Assembly (NCBI RefSeq): GCF_008831285.2
Contig: NC_045138.2
Span: 12,910,571-12,974,570 of the forward strand
DNA length: 64,000 bases
Direction of reading: 5' to 3'
Source: Nymphaea colorata
Taxonomy: Eukaryota > Streptophyta > Magnoliopsida > Nymphaeales > Nymphaeaceae
This document shows positions 23,928-35,311 of this stretch, piece by piece. The position numbers and the translations under genes are program-made. How positions within the stretch are numbered: the first letter of the stretch is position 1; each line of letters begins with the position of its first letter. The notes under the pieces were generated by a model. The model saw nothing but the letters and a program-made list of their open reading frames with translations, searched no databases and had not been told where the DNA came from.

Positions 23928-26275
23928 GACTTGATGTACTCACACGTACATTGAATTGAATGATTATGTTGTATTATCTTAATAATTTTTATATGACTAT
24001 ATGTGACTTAATATATGTTTAGACATGTGGCTATAGATAATATGATTTAGTGCTGTATTTTATCAATTTCTATTTTTTTTAAATTCTGCTCAACATGCTT
24101 AGTCCAAACCAGGTGTGCTTAGGCTATACCCTCTACTGATTGCCTAGTACCTTTAACCACATAGCTTCAAACTCCTCTTTGTTGTTCCTTTACAGTCTCC
24201 AGAATATTCCAGAACAGCTTAAAAGGTCACCAGATTCTCATATCGCATCTCTGACAGTCAAATTCACTATGGTCCAGTATCTATGTCTGCTTGTGGACAT
24301 CCCACACAGGAGTAGCAAGAGAAATCATATTGTATAGAAACATAAGAATAATCGTCCTTCAGGATCTAGATACTTATCATTATCAATGACAATACAGTGT
24401 TCATATACTTGAAACTTGATGAGCCCTTTCAACTGGACTAAATAATGGTCCTTTCTGATGTTTTCTAAAGTTTTAACTTCGGCAAATTTTGATCTTTTAT
24501 AGACTCAAAACACCATCAAAAGTGGTTCATATTTGTCATAGGATTACAAAGTGGAACCATAGGCAAGACAAAGTAGTTATCACTCACGAATTTCATCTCA
24601 TATATCATTTGTTTCATTTCTTAGTTTTCAATAGTTAAGTTATCATGTTTTACATGGAACCACAATGTCTTTGCCTGTAAAAGAAATATACTAAGGCGTA
24701 AGGACTTGGAAAGAAAACATAGAATGATGTTTGACATATTGAAGTGGACATAACATATAATATCAACAATTCAAACCCATGAAAGGAAGTCGGAAGCAAA
24801 AAACGGGTCAATAAAAACCAGTACCCTTTTATTTGTAAAAAATAAAATGCATTTTTCAGAATGAGAAAATTGAAATTACATAAATAAAAATATAATTGCT
24901 GGTTGTCGTATGTTCCAAGTAAAGCAGCAAGATATACTATAGGAAGCAAAATAACAACCCATTAACAGAATTACTCACTTGTAGTTCTAGCTTTTCCCCA
25001 GATTGTGTTTTCACAGAAACAGGATAGAGATGAACATCTGTTAATACAAAAACATAAATGAATTTTCCCACTTTAAAAAATAAATATTTTAATCTAAAAC
25101 TGTTCAGCTGAAATTGGAAATATTCTGCTAAACTCTCTCCTGCATGTAGCAGTACAAGAAGCGTAGCAAATATCCATAGAATCATAAAATATCCAAACAA
25201 GATGGGAGAAGCTATAAGCAACTCATGAAATGAATGACTGGAACCGTCAATGAAAAATGCAACGAAGAAAACTTGTTGGTGCATGTTGGAGAAAAAAAAT
25301 GCCTGTTCCATGATGCATATCACTAAATATAATTTAGCAGATTTCCAATGAATTTTGACAGAACGCTACAGGTTTCAGATTAATTATAACTACAGAATTG
25401 TGTTCAAATTAAGCAGACAATAAGAGATCAAGAAAAAATATCACGGTATAAACAATGAGATGCAACATCTCAGATTCTCACCGTTGCCATAAGATGATTA
25501 ACTGTCAGGAAAACATTTCACAACCTAGAAATACAATGTGCATGCACCGCACCAACTACGCTTTAAACATCCTTATGGATGCACTTCTCTAACTAAAGAA
25601 TCCAACTAGTCAGTCTCTGTACGAGAGACTTGCATTCAATGAAGATAGGGTTTCCGGTACTCAAAATTTAAGGAGTTACGGACCCCACGAGTTTGTCGGG
25701 AAGCTCCTTGGGGCATGCAAAACACGGAAACTTTCACTCTCACCCAGTCTGGCGTTGCTTAACTGATAAATGTAATGGGGGACTCTGAACGTCGTACCGC
25801 ATCAAGATTACTTGTATGACAACCAATTGAAGGATAAACTTGATACCCAAAAGATGTCCGTCAAACTCTGGGTGCCCTATTAGGCCAGCATGCCACCTTT
25901 CTCCGCAATAACAAAGAAGCTGACAAAGGCTTAGGACTTCAAACGAATCGCAAGCACGCTCCACTCCACGCTTCAGCTTGTTCTCTAAACATGACACCAT
26001 ACGCACGGACAGAATAAGGAATAGAATGAACGATTACCTTCTCCTTGTTTGCTTTTATTGCTGTCCGGTGCATTTGCTTCTTGTACCTTAGACTCATCTG
26101 CTGCACCATCGCAGGCAGCCTTGTCCAACACATGGTCACCTGCATCGCCGTTCTCCTTAGGCAACTCCGCCGAGCTGTTTGACGAGGACCTGTCAACCGC
26201 CGCATTAGACTGTTGGGCGTGAGAAGAACTATGTGCTCTTCCTCTGTTCTTTCCTCTGCCAGACTTGCCTGCCAT
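1133..26275 (-). CDS. FMT: FRIENDLY MITOCHONDRIA (clustered mitochondria, CLU) protein, 5' half, partial
   Basis: Twelve exons (minus): 26275-26038, 25037-24979, 14214-14025, 13948-13817, 10256-10106, 9210-9017, 8933-8832, 8710-8575, 8431-8303, 7542-7137, 3951-3847, 1251-1133. All junctions are GT-AG and keep one frame for 653 residues. The start is ATG at 26275 (MAGKSGRGKNRGR); upstream in-frame codons have no ATG. After a low-complexity N-terminus come KQGEDVHLYPVSV and PGDSVMDIRQFLLDAPETC (about 80-150, CLU N-terminal region), SHRRLVGDLIYLD (about 255), then the CLU domain (about 325-610) with YGSELIGMQRDWNEELQSC and CIPPINPTDPE. The last exon reads EHSVLDGFGN...GSDDR. These segments match Arabidopsis FMT as I remember it, better than the REC paralogues. 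The family is cytosolic, needed for normal mitochondrial distribution and quality control, and about 1,400 residues long; the central domain and TPR repeats would lie beyond position 1. No disabling lesion is seen. Function is inferred by homology. Confidence 0.95.
2449..3484. mobile_element. Probable small DNA transposon in FMT intron 11
   Basis: The left end reads AGTTGGCAAACCCGGAATTGG and the right end GGTTAGTTTGCCAAC, so the ends are short imperfect inverted repeats (GTTGGCAAAC). Internal ends repeat GACTCAACTCAG/CTCGAGTGATTC-type motifs. No transposase frame is visible. The centre holds a purine microsatellite. Family not assigned. Confidence 0.4.
2900..3080. repeat. (TG)n / (GA)n microsatellite tract
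   Basis: A TGTGTGTATG run passes into GAGAGA and AAAGAGAG runs. The open frames of 60-136 residues on both strands here are serine/leucine/phenylalanine or arginine/lysine low-complexity translations of the repeat, not genes. Confidence 0.85.
3952..7136. other. FMT intron 10: fold-back sequences, otherwise featureless
   Basis: A 3.2-kb intron between GHRVVAQ and SIIPGILQ. It contains the GACTAGTC fold-back (5,541-5,608), a short hairpin (5,318-5,345) and AT-rich tracts (for example a TA run near 6,413-6,432). No open frame resembles a known protein. Confidence 0.6.
5541..5608. repeat. Fold-back with CCATGGACTAGT arms
   Basis: The left arm TGTGACCATGGACTAGTCAA (5541-5560) and right arm TTGACTAACTAGTCCATGG (from 5583) are near-perfect reverse complements around a loop of about 22 bases. 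Related GACTAGTC-rich tracts occur at about 10,790-11,030, 36,610-36,740 and 52,725-52,870. Confidence 0.7.
7543..8302. other. FMT intron 9 with (CATA)n/(CA)n microsatellite
   Basis: The intron holds a CATACATA / CACACATA run at about 7,785-7,835. The cysteine/tyrosine/valine-rich open frames there are translations of the repeat. Nothing else is recognised. Confidence 0.6.
9211..10105. other. FMT intron 5, no feature seen
   Basis: AT-rich intron separating the exon ending PVPSHRR from the exon starting LVGDLIYLD. No protein-like frame and no clear element ends were seen. Confidence 0.5.
11760..12010. mobile_element. Degenerate CTATGT-family inverted-repeat element
   Basis: The left end AAGTAACACAGAGACCGG pairs with the reverse complement of the right end, CTAAGTCACAAGATACTGG. 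Internal GTACCCATGTCGACAC and GTGTCCGTAC motifs match the GTACGGGTG/CACCCGTAC interior seen at 14,862 and 38,560. There is no coding capacity. Confidence 0.5.
12473..12660. repeat. (TA)n/(CA)n/(TG)n microsatellites
   Basis: Two clusters: a TATATATACACACA run near 12,473-12,502 and a CATACATACACACA to TGTGTGTGTATG run near 12,583-12,660. The second forms a long imperfect CA/TG palindrome. Confidence 0.85.
14862..16050. mobile_element. CTATGT-family element, about 1.19 kb
   Basis: Terminal inverted repeats read CTATGTAACATGGGTACG (left) and, as reverse complement of the right end, CTATGTTACATGGGTACGGG. The flanks ATTACGTC (left) and ATTAGGTC (right) look like an 8-bp target duplication with one mismatch. 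The GC-rich interior (15,120-15,430) encodes only arginine/alanine repeat frames, and there is no transposase. A duplication of 8-9 bp fits hAT or Mutator-type elements. It lies in FMT intron 2. Confidence 0.7.
16348..20511. mobile_element. 'GTATCG' element inserted in CCTAGGC copy 1
   Basis: Begins CAATGTTGTAAAAGGTGTAGC and ends in many GTATCGTACGATAC units. Flanks GTCATATG (16340-16347) and GTTATATG (20512-20519) look like an 8-bp target duplication with one mismatch. Comparison with uninterrupted copy 2 supports the boundaries. Without the solo LTR inside it, the element is about 1.1 kb. It has no protein frame. A second terminus lies at the window's left edge. Confidence 0.65.
17206..20281. 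mobile_element. Solo LTR, about 3.08 kb, probably Ty3/gypsy
   Basis: The block starts TGTAACG and ends GGGGTGTGACA (TG...CA). It is flanked by an exact 5-bp duplication CAGGA at 17201-17205 and 20282-20286. It contains no gag or pol frame and no second LTR is seen, as expected after LTR-LTR recombination. Ends near TGTCAC/GTGACA are common in plant Ty3/gypsy LTRs, hence the class guess. CT-rich frames at 17,218-17,914 lie inside it and are low-complexity. Confidence 0.7.
20963..22053. mobile_element. 'CCTAGGC' element copy 2, uninterrupted
   Basis: A full copy of about 1.09 kb in the same orientation as copy 1, abutting it with at most a few bases between (CAACATAG/CTTATTAAGG). It ends GGCAGCGGCAACATAG. 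The interior is very TA-rich; the tyrosine/isoleucine/cysteine-rich frames at 21,385-21,685 are translations of TATATG repeats. The pair together is flanked by TACAAACC and TCCAAACC. Confidence 0.75.
22634..23006. mobile_element. CTATGT-family element, 373 bp
   Basis: The left end is CTATGTCACATGAGTGCGAGG; the reverse complement of the right end is CTATGTCACACAGACTC. The interior has GCGGGTGCGGGTGCC on the left and GCACCAGCACCAGCGTC on the right. Non-coding, in FMT intron 2. The flanking 8-mers (ACAGGTAG, CCTGGGAG) match only partly. Confidence 0.65.
23007..24978. other. FMT intron 2, 5' part: no further feature seen
   Basis: AT-rich intron DNA between the small element at 22,634-23,006 and exon 2. 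Apart from the TA microsatellite I see no element ends and no protein-like frame. Confidence 0.5.
23881..23924. repeat. (TA)22 microsatellite
   Basis: Uninterrupted TA dinucleotide run of about 44 bases inside FMT intron 2, likely length-variable between individuals. Confidence 0.95.
25038..26037. other. FMT intron 1, no feature seen
   Basis: A 1.0-kb intron between exon 1 (ending NKSKQGE) and exon 2 (starting DVHLYPVSV). Open frames here are extensions of the exons into the intron or chance. Confidence 0.6.
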
Positions 26276-26945
26276 ATTTACTCCCAAAACCTAACAGAAA
26301 TAAGCAACCAAGTCAGAAAATCAAGTAATAGGCGGCTATACTGTAAATCTACGCCATATCGAACATCAATGCAAACCTCCATAAGTGCACGAAATCCTTT
26401 ATGATTCAACAAATCTCTCTCTCTCTCCCTCTCAAAAACTCATGAAGAAAGCATGTTATTGGGTTTCACTCTGCACCATTATCAGGAAAAAGTTGTGCCA
26501 CTTTTCTGTCCAACGAATACTCAAAACAGAGCAAACATGCAACCATTTCCCGAATGGAAGCATGAGATATCAAACAAGCACGAAGGATCATGATAACAAA
26601 AAACCATGGTTTAAAGCCAAAAAGGAAAAGCGAGATTGATTGGTGATGATGACAGGATTCTCAGTACCCAAGTTGTGAAAACCAAGAAAGATACACATAT
26701 CATTTTGCCGATGGCCATTATCTCTCTGCTGGACAAAGAAAGAGAGGGATTACCGATTCCAAGCGATATCTCGCGAGGAGAAGACGAGAAGAGAATGCTT
26801 CCGAGACTGGACAGTGTGCGCCTGCGTGGGCGTGGAAGGAGAGGCGGCGCCCGGAGAGACGGAAGAGGCCCTCGCACCTCTACCTGCGTTTCTTGTTTAT
26901 AGCTCTAAGTGCTTTCGCTCTCCCTATGCAAGATATTTTAAATAT
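26276..26945 (-). promoter_or_regulatory. Putative FMT 5' leader, leader intron and promoter
   Basis: Just upstream of the ATG there is a good splice acceptor (TTTCTGTTAG, exon from 26290). A GC-richer, CT-rich stretch at about 26,754-26,900 ends in a plausible donor (AATCG/GTAATC at 26753-26752). This is the usual layout of a plant 5' UTR with a leader intron of about 460 bp. An AT-rich TATA-like run (TATTTAAAATA, minus strand) sits near 26,931-26,945. There is no transcript evidence, so the exon limits and TATA assignment are inferences. Confidence 0.4.
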
Positions 26946-29900
26946 TTTTTTTCCTTTAACTTCGGCCCCTGCTTTCACTTAAACTACGCTCTAGCCATCG
27001 TCTCTTGCGAATCTTTTCCTGAGATGATGCCATTTCTGAAATTTTAATGCTCTGATGTTAACTCAGAGAAAACGGTGTCGTATTTCAACTCAGATTGTTC
27101 TTGTAGGGCAAGAAACTGGTCTTAATCTTCTTACTTGTAAGGTGTTATATTTGTTGGAAAGGGTGGTACTTTATGTGCTTAAAATACATTGGTGATGTCT
27201 TCGGCACCATCTGATTGTAGAATACACTGCAAAGGAGTAGTTCAGTTTACATTGGAACCACAAATTTCAAGTATGTCAAGCCTTACAACTGGTTGAGTTT
27301 TCGAGTCTCATATATACTATTTTTCTTGATTATTAATGGTGGCAGTGTGACATTCTATTTAAAAGGTGTACCGTCCACCCAAGTTTAAAATCAATATTGG
27401 GCCCTTGCCCTTGGCCAGCTTCTGCTCACCCAATAGCCAACGTACGCTAGCTTGTGTGATGGTCGTGAGAAGCTAGTAGTGTCGCAGATAGATTCAATTT
27501 ATTGGAGACATATACAAAAAGTGTATGTTAATCATGCATGATTCACTAAGATCCATTTGGATAAATCTAGTTCATTTAGTGCTTAGATTTGTTTACTGCA
27601 CTAAATCCTTTGTCACTTAAAGGCGATGCAGATTTTAGTAAGTAACAACAAATGCACAGACGTGTCTTGTTTTTAATTTGGAGAAGTAGTTATGGCTCAA
27701 CTGAGGTAGCTGAAACTTGGTTTGGTATTAAAAAAAAAAATATTCCCCCTAAGCCAGTAAAATAATGTCACTTTTTAGTCTTATTAATCTTAACCTTGCT
27801 TTATATTAGAATACTGGATTTTGGTTTCGACTATTAAAAAAGACACCTGCAGTTTGAGCTCTATAAGAATCAAACTCCTTAGGCAGGCCATGCATAAATC
27901 TTGAAGGCTATGCTATTTGAACATGAAAGTTTACAACTAGAGCAAGCGAATAGGTCTCCCAAGCTTTAATTGAATTATATGTCAGGATAAATCAAAAGGA
28001 ACTAAATGGCCATAATTTAAAGGTTTAAATATCAAACGCCACTAAATTCACTGGCCGGGAGAAATACAATTTTATCAAAATTAATTACTTAAAAAGTTTG
28101 TTTTATAGCTACGTTTCTCACAAGGTGGTTGAAACTTATAGATGAGCCACGTCCACGTTGTGGCACGGTTGCTATTGAGTTTACTTGCAAGGGCAATTCC
28201 AATACTTCCATTGCTCTGGTTCATTTGTTCTTATCGCGTTGGCCTGTTTGTGGGTTCCCGTCTTTCTAATCTTCCCTTTTTGCCCTTGACATGGGACGCT
28301 TTATAACGAACTTAGGTTTTTCTTCTATGCCTTCAGCAATTAGGGTTTAGCACTGAATATGATTTCTAGTTTTTCCTTTCTTGTTTTTATCTCGAGTTAT
28401 CTTTTGTTTTGACTTGTTCTCCTGCTTGTTTGTTGGATCCAGTATATGAATACCTATATCATTTGCGCACCAGTGTCCAGGATCCACACGAATGTGACAA
28501 TGAAAAGCAAACCCGCAAGGCCAATACAATTTTTTTTTTGTAATTTTATGTTTTAATTAACATAAAATATATTAAATTATTCATACAATTCATAATTTTA
28601 AAGTTAGAGCAATATACAAACAAATATATAAGGATCCTATTGGCTGGTAAACTATGTCAATAAGCAAATCGATCATTACAGTACTAACATTGTTTTCTAC
28701 GGCAACTGTAGTGGGTGGGTCCCACAACGGATTCTGATCTCCTTGGAAGAATATGCCCTTCAACGAAAGCCGCTCACCTTTCCTAGTAAATCTCCTTTTC
28801 TTTCGATGATTTTGCATACAATGGCATTTAGTAGGACAAGTTCACCTCCAAACCCTAGCCCACAATGCCATTTCATCTACTTGGCACCCTTTCTTCTGTT
28901 TGCCCATCCATCTGTATGTGGAAGCATCTACATGCAAAATTTTTTGGCTTGGCACATAATCAGGGAGAAGTGAAGTAATTGGCCTTTGTCCAAAGAAAGT
29001 GGGACGATATTGTCAATGCAAAGATTGGTAGTTTTTAGTACTTTTATTAGGGGTAATCAATGTAGATAGATTACATTTAGTGGCATTCGAAATGTGTCAT
29101 TGAATATTGTCATTGATGAACATAGCACACCGTTGACAATGGCAGTGATTGCATTCAGTGGCAAAGTTTCCAAACGTCATAAATGGGCACTTTTTATGGT
29201 GCTGAAGTGGTGCCACTGAAAAAATTTAAGTTACTACAGATGTTATTTCAGCTTGCAGTGTGCCCAAACTTTTAATACCTAAAATGTCTAAGTATTGTGC
29301 TTTAAACCTAGTTTGCAACACTCAATGTGAAATGCATATGTCATAGGTTTTGGAAAAAACATTGATTTTAGAAAACTAAAGAACCCTCGTGGCATTGACA
29401 ATGATGCTGACCAAAATGCATCGTGGGTTTCATAACATGGACCCTGTGGCTGTACCATTCATGCAATGCAATTTTAGAAAATGATTAGGAAAACAAATTG
29501 GAAATTGAATAGAATAATTGGAGTTTGAAAATATAATTGAACGTGATTTTCTTATATTGTTAGAAGACATGATGCACACTATTTAAGCAAGTCAAGATCA
29601 ACCTTTTAGATGGTATTGACCAGGTCCTTGCATACTTCAAAATTTTTCAAGTAGTTATGCATGCAAAAGATAAAGATATGACCAAGCACACTGAAAAAAG
29701 TATGACTAGCCAATCCAACAAGTTATGCGCTCCAATACCATACTCCACCAAAGCTTAACGATTCAAGAGCTCTGACCATCTCATGTGTGATAGCAATATA
29801 ATGATCGAGCATCCATTGCTCAAGTTAAGGGCAAGCATTAACATCTTGCCCAAACTCTTTCATGACACGTGGGATGAAGGATTTATGACCAACATCGATG

Positions 29901-30479
29901 ACACTTCAGTTGAGGGACTAACATGTCAAAGTTTTGCATGGAATAGTCGTGTTGGTCAAGGTTGACGAGTTTTATTTTTGGTGGATTTTGTTCAGTTCTT
30001 AGCCACGATGAATGCATACATCAACTGCCAAACATGAGTGATGGAAGTCTAATTTAGTAATAATAAGTGTTCAAATGAACATATTTCATGCTGCCATGAA
30101 ACCAAAAGGAGAAGATGTATATTGTCGAGTGAAACGAATAGAAGAATTTGGAAGAAACACATTTGAGGACTTCACATATTGAGATTGTCATTTTTATTCA
30201 GGTCTTCAAGATATTTGTGAATTCAAATTAGGCAATTGCCCAATGATGGATGAGTTTCATGGTTTCAACCCTCAGTTAAATGACATTGATTAATATATTA
30301 ATGGCTAATGCAATTGGATCGAGTATTTCTGAATGCATCCTAAATTTAGCAAAGTATGCTACTCAACCTTCAATGGAGTGTTCTCCTTAACTTGAGCTAA
30401 TGTCATTGCTGGCTTTACTCAAGTATGTTTTTTTAATAGCAATGAACCACTATTAACTATCATTCATATTCACTTGGCA
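26946..30479. other. Intergenic DNA, no gene recognised
   Basis: This is AT-rich and lacks protein-like frames longer than about 75 codons. Stretches near 29,580-30,300 may be the gag end of the decayed gypsy element that follows, but stops in all frames leave nothing alignable by eye. Confidence 0.5.
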
Positions 30480-32300
30480 AGAGAATAAAAAAGTAAACAA
30501 AGAGGTGGTGAAGCTATCAAATAAACATATCATTTGCCCAGTCTCTGACATTGAATGGGCAGGCTACACCCAAATCATACTAAAGAAATCAACTCTTGTT
30601 GTTGTACAAAAAGAAATGGAAAGTGCATCCTCCAAACCACCTCTATATGTTGAATCAATGTGGTTTACAAGAAGATCAATGAGGTCATGCAAAATGATCA
30701 CTTCTCATGTCCATTCATTAATTAGATTTTAGAGAGATTGGCATGCCATAGTTACCTTTGCTTTCTAGATAGTTAATTATGGGTATAATCAAGTAGTCAT
30801 CCATCCTAAGGATCATGATATGTACACTTTCACATGTCTTTAAAACATGTTTGCTTATAGGAAAACGCCATTCAGGTTGTGCAATGATGGTCATATTTTT
30901 CAGTCTCACAGATGATTGCCTAAAAGTTTTTATGAACAACTTCTCAGTCTATGGTTATTCATTTGAAGATTGTCTCAAAAAACCTAAAGAAAGTGTTGAT
31001 CAAAAGTCAAGAAATGAATTTCATTTTAAGCTGGAAAAGAGATCTTCATGGTCAGATGGGAGATTATGCCTAGAAATATTGTGCCAATGTGGCACCAATA
31101 TAGATAGCTCACTCCACCAACCTTGGTTTACCAGATTGATCTTTTTCTTAGTCATTTAGGATTTTTCCAATAGTTTATTAAGGACTTTAACAAGGTAGTG
31201 AGATTTTTGTCCTAGCTACTCATAAAAAATATATATCTTTGATTTCAACGAAAGTTGTTTGAAGGCATTTAATGTTCACAATGAAGCTTTGAATTCAATG
31301 CCTATTTTGTGTTCTCTATATTGGACGCAGTCATCTGAAACAACGTGTGATGCTTTCGACTAGGCTATAAAGAACCGTATTAGGTAAAAAAATATAAGAT
31401 GTAACAACCATATGTGATATACTATTTAAGCAAGAGTCTCTCAAAGGCTCGTTTGAACTACATGACTATGGAAAACGAATAGCTCACAATAGTGTTCACA
31501 CTTTAAAAGTGTAGGCCATATCGTTCGGGCTTTAAGGTCATTGTGTATTCAAATCATGTGCCTTTAAGATATTTGGCAATGAAAAAAGATGCAAAGCTGA
31601 GTTGATCAGATGGACTTTGCTAATACAATAATTTGAATTTGAATCGAGATAGGAAAAGATAAGAGAAGATTGTAGCATATCATTTATCTAGGATTACAAT
31701 GTAGACATCATGTGAAGCAAGAGAAATAGAGGTCCGATCTCCATACGAGCAACTTTTTAAATAAGTTTTGTTGACAATGCTCTTGTTGTCAATAAACATG
31801 GGCCATTAGAGAGACAAATTATGACATTGACTTTATTTTGATTATAGACATATTTAGTGTTTGTGACATTGATTGTATGAGATTGTTTCACCATCATTTG
31901 GAAATATGCATGTTCTTGCTGCAGAGAATTATATTTTAAATTAGGTAGAAGTAGTGACTTCATAAACTAATGATCACATAGTTGTCTTAAAGTTTATCAA
32001 GCACAATAGTTTAGTAGGTTAGGATGCCTAGAGCTATCATTTCAAATGAGGGTAAGCCTTTTTTGAAATATTAAAGTGGCATTGCTTTTGAGGAAGTGCG
32101 ATATCAACCATAAGGTCACCACCTCCTATCACCTATAAACAAGTTGGCAAGTGAAAGTTTCTAACAAGGAAATGAAGAGAATATTGGAAAAGATATCTAG
32201 ACTGATCTAAAGATTGGTTTGTGAGATTAGATTATTCAATTTGGGTATACAGGATCACCTTCAAAACTCATTTGGCATGTCACCTTAATGATTAGTATTC
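30480..32300 (+). pseudogene. Decayed Ty3/gypsy pol (RT-RNase H) remnant
   Basis: Pieces of a gypsy polyprotein appear in the plus frames between many stops. At about 30,520-30,620 there is NKHIICPVSDIEWAGYTQII (the 'G-I-I-P-S-D-W-V' region of RT). At about 30,775-30,840 there is GYNQVVIHPKDHDMYTFTC (RT block). At about 31,420-31,600 there are YYLSKSLSKARLNYMTMENE and SNHVPLRYLAMKKDAKL, and near 31,675 AYHLSR (RNase H). The catalytic YxDD box is recognisable only as a damaged MNNFSVYG. No LTRs were found. A GCATGGGGGAGGC motif at 33,062 resembles the region after pol in Athila-like elements, so the original may have extended to about 33.1 kb. Confidence 0.7.
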
Positions 32301-34997
32301 GATAAAGCATGTCACTTACCAATTGAAACACAATGCATATTGGGCTATCGAGAAGTCAAACTTTGACATGACTCAACCAGGAAAAGAGAAAAACTTACAA
32401 AAGTTAAATTGATAAATGAAGTGTATAAAAACGTAGGGATTATAAGGAACTAATGAAAGCATTTTATGACCTGCATATTCATAGAAGTTTCTAAGTAGAA
32501 AACTTCACTTTACAATTCAATACTTTAAAATCTTTTTCAGCAAACTCAAGACAAGATGGATCATCCTTACAAAGTAACGGAAGCTTAATCTGATAGAGCT
32601 ACTGATCTTGGTATAGGGACGCAATCCATTGCAATTGGTTAGAGGTTGAAGCAGTACATTGGAGATTTAGAGGGTCGAGATGTGGAGGAGATGGATCTTC
32701 ATAATCCACGGGATTAGCATCATTGTAGTATTGACTGTATTGCACTTTATAATAGTTGGGATTTCATTTTTCATATTTTTGAATAAAATTTATGAGCTGC
32801 ATATCAATAAAAGATATATGCATAATGTTTGTTTGTTATGGTATGTGAGTTTTATGTATGAATGACCACTTGAAGAGATCATTGAAGCAATAGACTTTAT
32901 GTGCATGATTGTATTATGAAGACTGCTTGGAGTAACTAGAGTAACTAGAGTGTGTCCCCAGGTTGTATTTTTTCTTGTTTCCTTTGCTTGCATTTTTAAA
33001 AACATGTATCCATATAGTTCAGTTTAAGCATACAAACATCATTGAGGGCCACAATGTTTAAGCATGGGGGAGGCATCCATACCTCAAAAACTTTTATCTG
33101 TTACCTATTTTTATAAAAGAATCACTATATTAGGCATAAAAAGTTAACTTTTACCTTTTTATTGATTGCAATCATACAAATTAAAGAGAATATTAAGAAA
33201 ATTTTAAGCCACATGAGAATTTTTTTTTGAAATTAATCTTAGAGACACAATACTTTTGTGTAGAAATTGATGAACGGATTATATGTGATAGTTTGAATTT
33301 AAATAAAGTTCTTGTTATCTTTGTGTGGTAACATTTAATTAAATCAAATGAATATATAAGTGGTTGAGTGAACTTAAGGTGAGTTTAGGTTTCACTGTCC
33401 AAAATCTTTAAGTAGGAAAATGAGGTTAAGGCGGTATGCATATTGCCCTCAAAGTATAGTGAAGAGGATATGAGCATCTGCGTAGTGGTGTTTATGGACA
33501 ATTGAGTTGAAACAAAAAAAAAAAAGATAAAGAAAGAAGATAAAAAAAAAAGAACAGAAAGTTCAGTAAAAAGTTTATAAACATGACATTGTACAAGACA
33601 AAACCATACATAACTACTGAACCAGTGGAATCTCATAGTGGGTCTAGCCTATTATTCAAGTTGATGAGTACTCTGATAGAGTGAAGGCAGCTTGTTTCTA
33701 CATGTGCTAAAAAGATAAATTATTGAATAAAAATGAAAAAGAAAGCATAAAAATGAAAAAAAAAACATGTCCCACCCAATTATATAAGAAGACCTATGTG
33801 TACATGAAAGTAAAAAAAGGAAGCATAAAAGTTATTACAAATTCGAGAAAGTTTCCAAAAGTATTTTCATTGTGGTGGAATGGAATTTACTTGATTGACT
33901 CTAATGAATATGATTGCATTTCCAATACTTCTTTACTGTGTTTTTGTATGTGTTAAGTATATATTAGGTGTTCTGCAAGTAGAATTTGCTATTCATTTTG
34001 CTCGTTTTTTCATTTCTTACGTACTCATTTTCCTCATCTCAATCTTCCTCGTTTTCATGTTCCTTCTGAGTCTCTGACCCTTGACCCAAACACAAAATGC
34101 GCTTTCAATTTTATTGTACTTTTCCTCCTTCTGCTTCTCTTCCTCCACTTTCTTTTTTCTCTACGTGGAACTTACAAGAGCTCTCTTCGCTTGCTCAATA
34201 GCTTCTTTATACAAAATTTCGTCCATAGTCATCTCTGTGCTTTCGCCTACCAACTTCATGGAATGACTAACGCCTTTCGGCACCAAGCATGTATTGGTCA
34301 TGGATGGCAATAGACAATGGTAGCTCTTTCATCTGCATCTCAGCATTCGACCAACTACCTTGCTTGGGGGATGACAACCTTCCACCTGCTACTGATGGAG
34401 AGTACCTCTACTCCTCTAGATGTCGCTCTTTCATCGCATAGTTTACCACATGTGCCACCACGGTCAGCATATGTCTTCTCATCTACATGATTCTGAGCTT
34501 TGTCAACAAGATTTACAACAAACATTCATTCGTGGTTTCTTATGAGCCTCAACAACGACATTTTGACAACATTTTCATTATTCACCATGACACCCACCAC
34601 TTCCTTGATTGGGGACTTTGAAGCCACTGGCAGCAGTTATTTTTTCAACATTTGATTGGATGGGTATGTGTAATAGTCAGTAGCGACAGGCTCAACTTAT
34701 CTGCTGAAACGTCTTCATAACATTCACTACAAACTCTTCTTCATCGTTTCAGCAAAACTTTTCTTTATTGTGTTTGCTAAAAACTCTTCTTCACTATGAA
34801 ACTCTTTTTCATTACTGACGATCCGCTTCTCTCACTGATTATATTGATGGTGCTCTACTGCTTCTCGAATGAGGTTACCAGGTAACCGAATGCAGACGGT
34901 CGCAATGATTCAGATCGAGTTTATTCCGAAGGGCCTTGATATTGAATCTATGTTATTGACTATGCACCCATTTAGAAGTAGTTGAACGTATTTTCAC
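32301..34997. other. Intergenic DNA, no gene recognised
   Basis: Probably includes the non-coding end of the decayed gypsy element (to about 33.1 kb). Frames of 60-83 codons here are phenylalanine/serine-rich or lysine-rich low-complexity translations. No promoter-gene unit is recognisable. Confidence 0.5.
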
Positions 34998-35311
34998 CTA
35001 AGTCACATGGGTACCGTGTGATGTACCTAAATATTCATGTTGATATGCCGTATAATGGCATGGATATGTGGGTATGGTTGGGTATAACTGTATTTTAAAG
35101 TTTTAAAATTTATATTTTCAAACTTGATTTTTGAATTAATTTTCATTCTCCATTCTATTCTCTTCCACTTATATTATATATTTCCCTCTCATTTATTTTA
35201 ATTATATATATATAATTATTTATATATTTACATGTATGTTACACCGAAACTTATATTTAGATCGTACCATAATCTGTAATTCTGTACCCATACACTTACC
35301 CATGTCTTACA
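34998..35311. mobile_element. Degenerate CTATGT-family element upstream of the hydrolase gene
   Basis: The left end CTAAGTCACATGGGTACC pairs loosely with the reverse complement of the right end, GTAAGACATGGGTAAG. The interior has GGGTATGGTTGGGTATAAC and TA-rich sequence. It ends about 170 bp before the hydrolase ATG, so it may supply part of that promoter. Confidence 0.4.
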
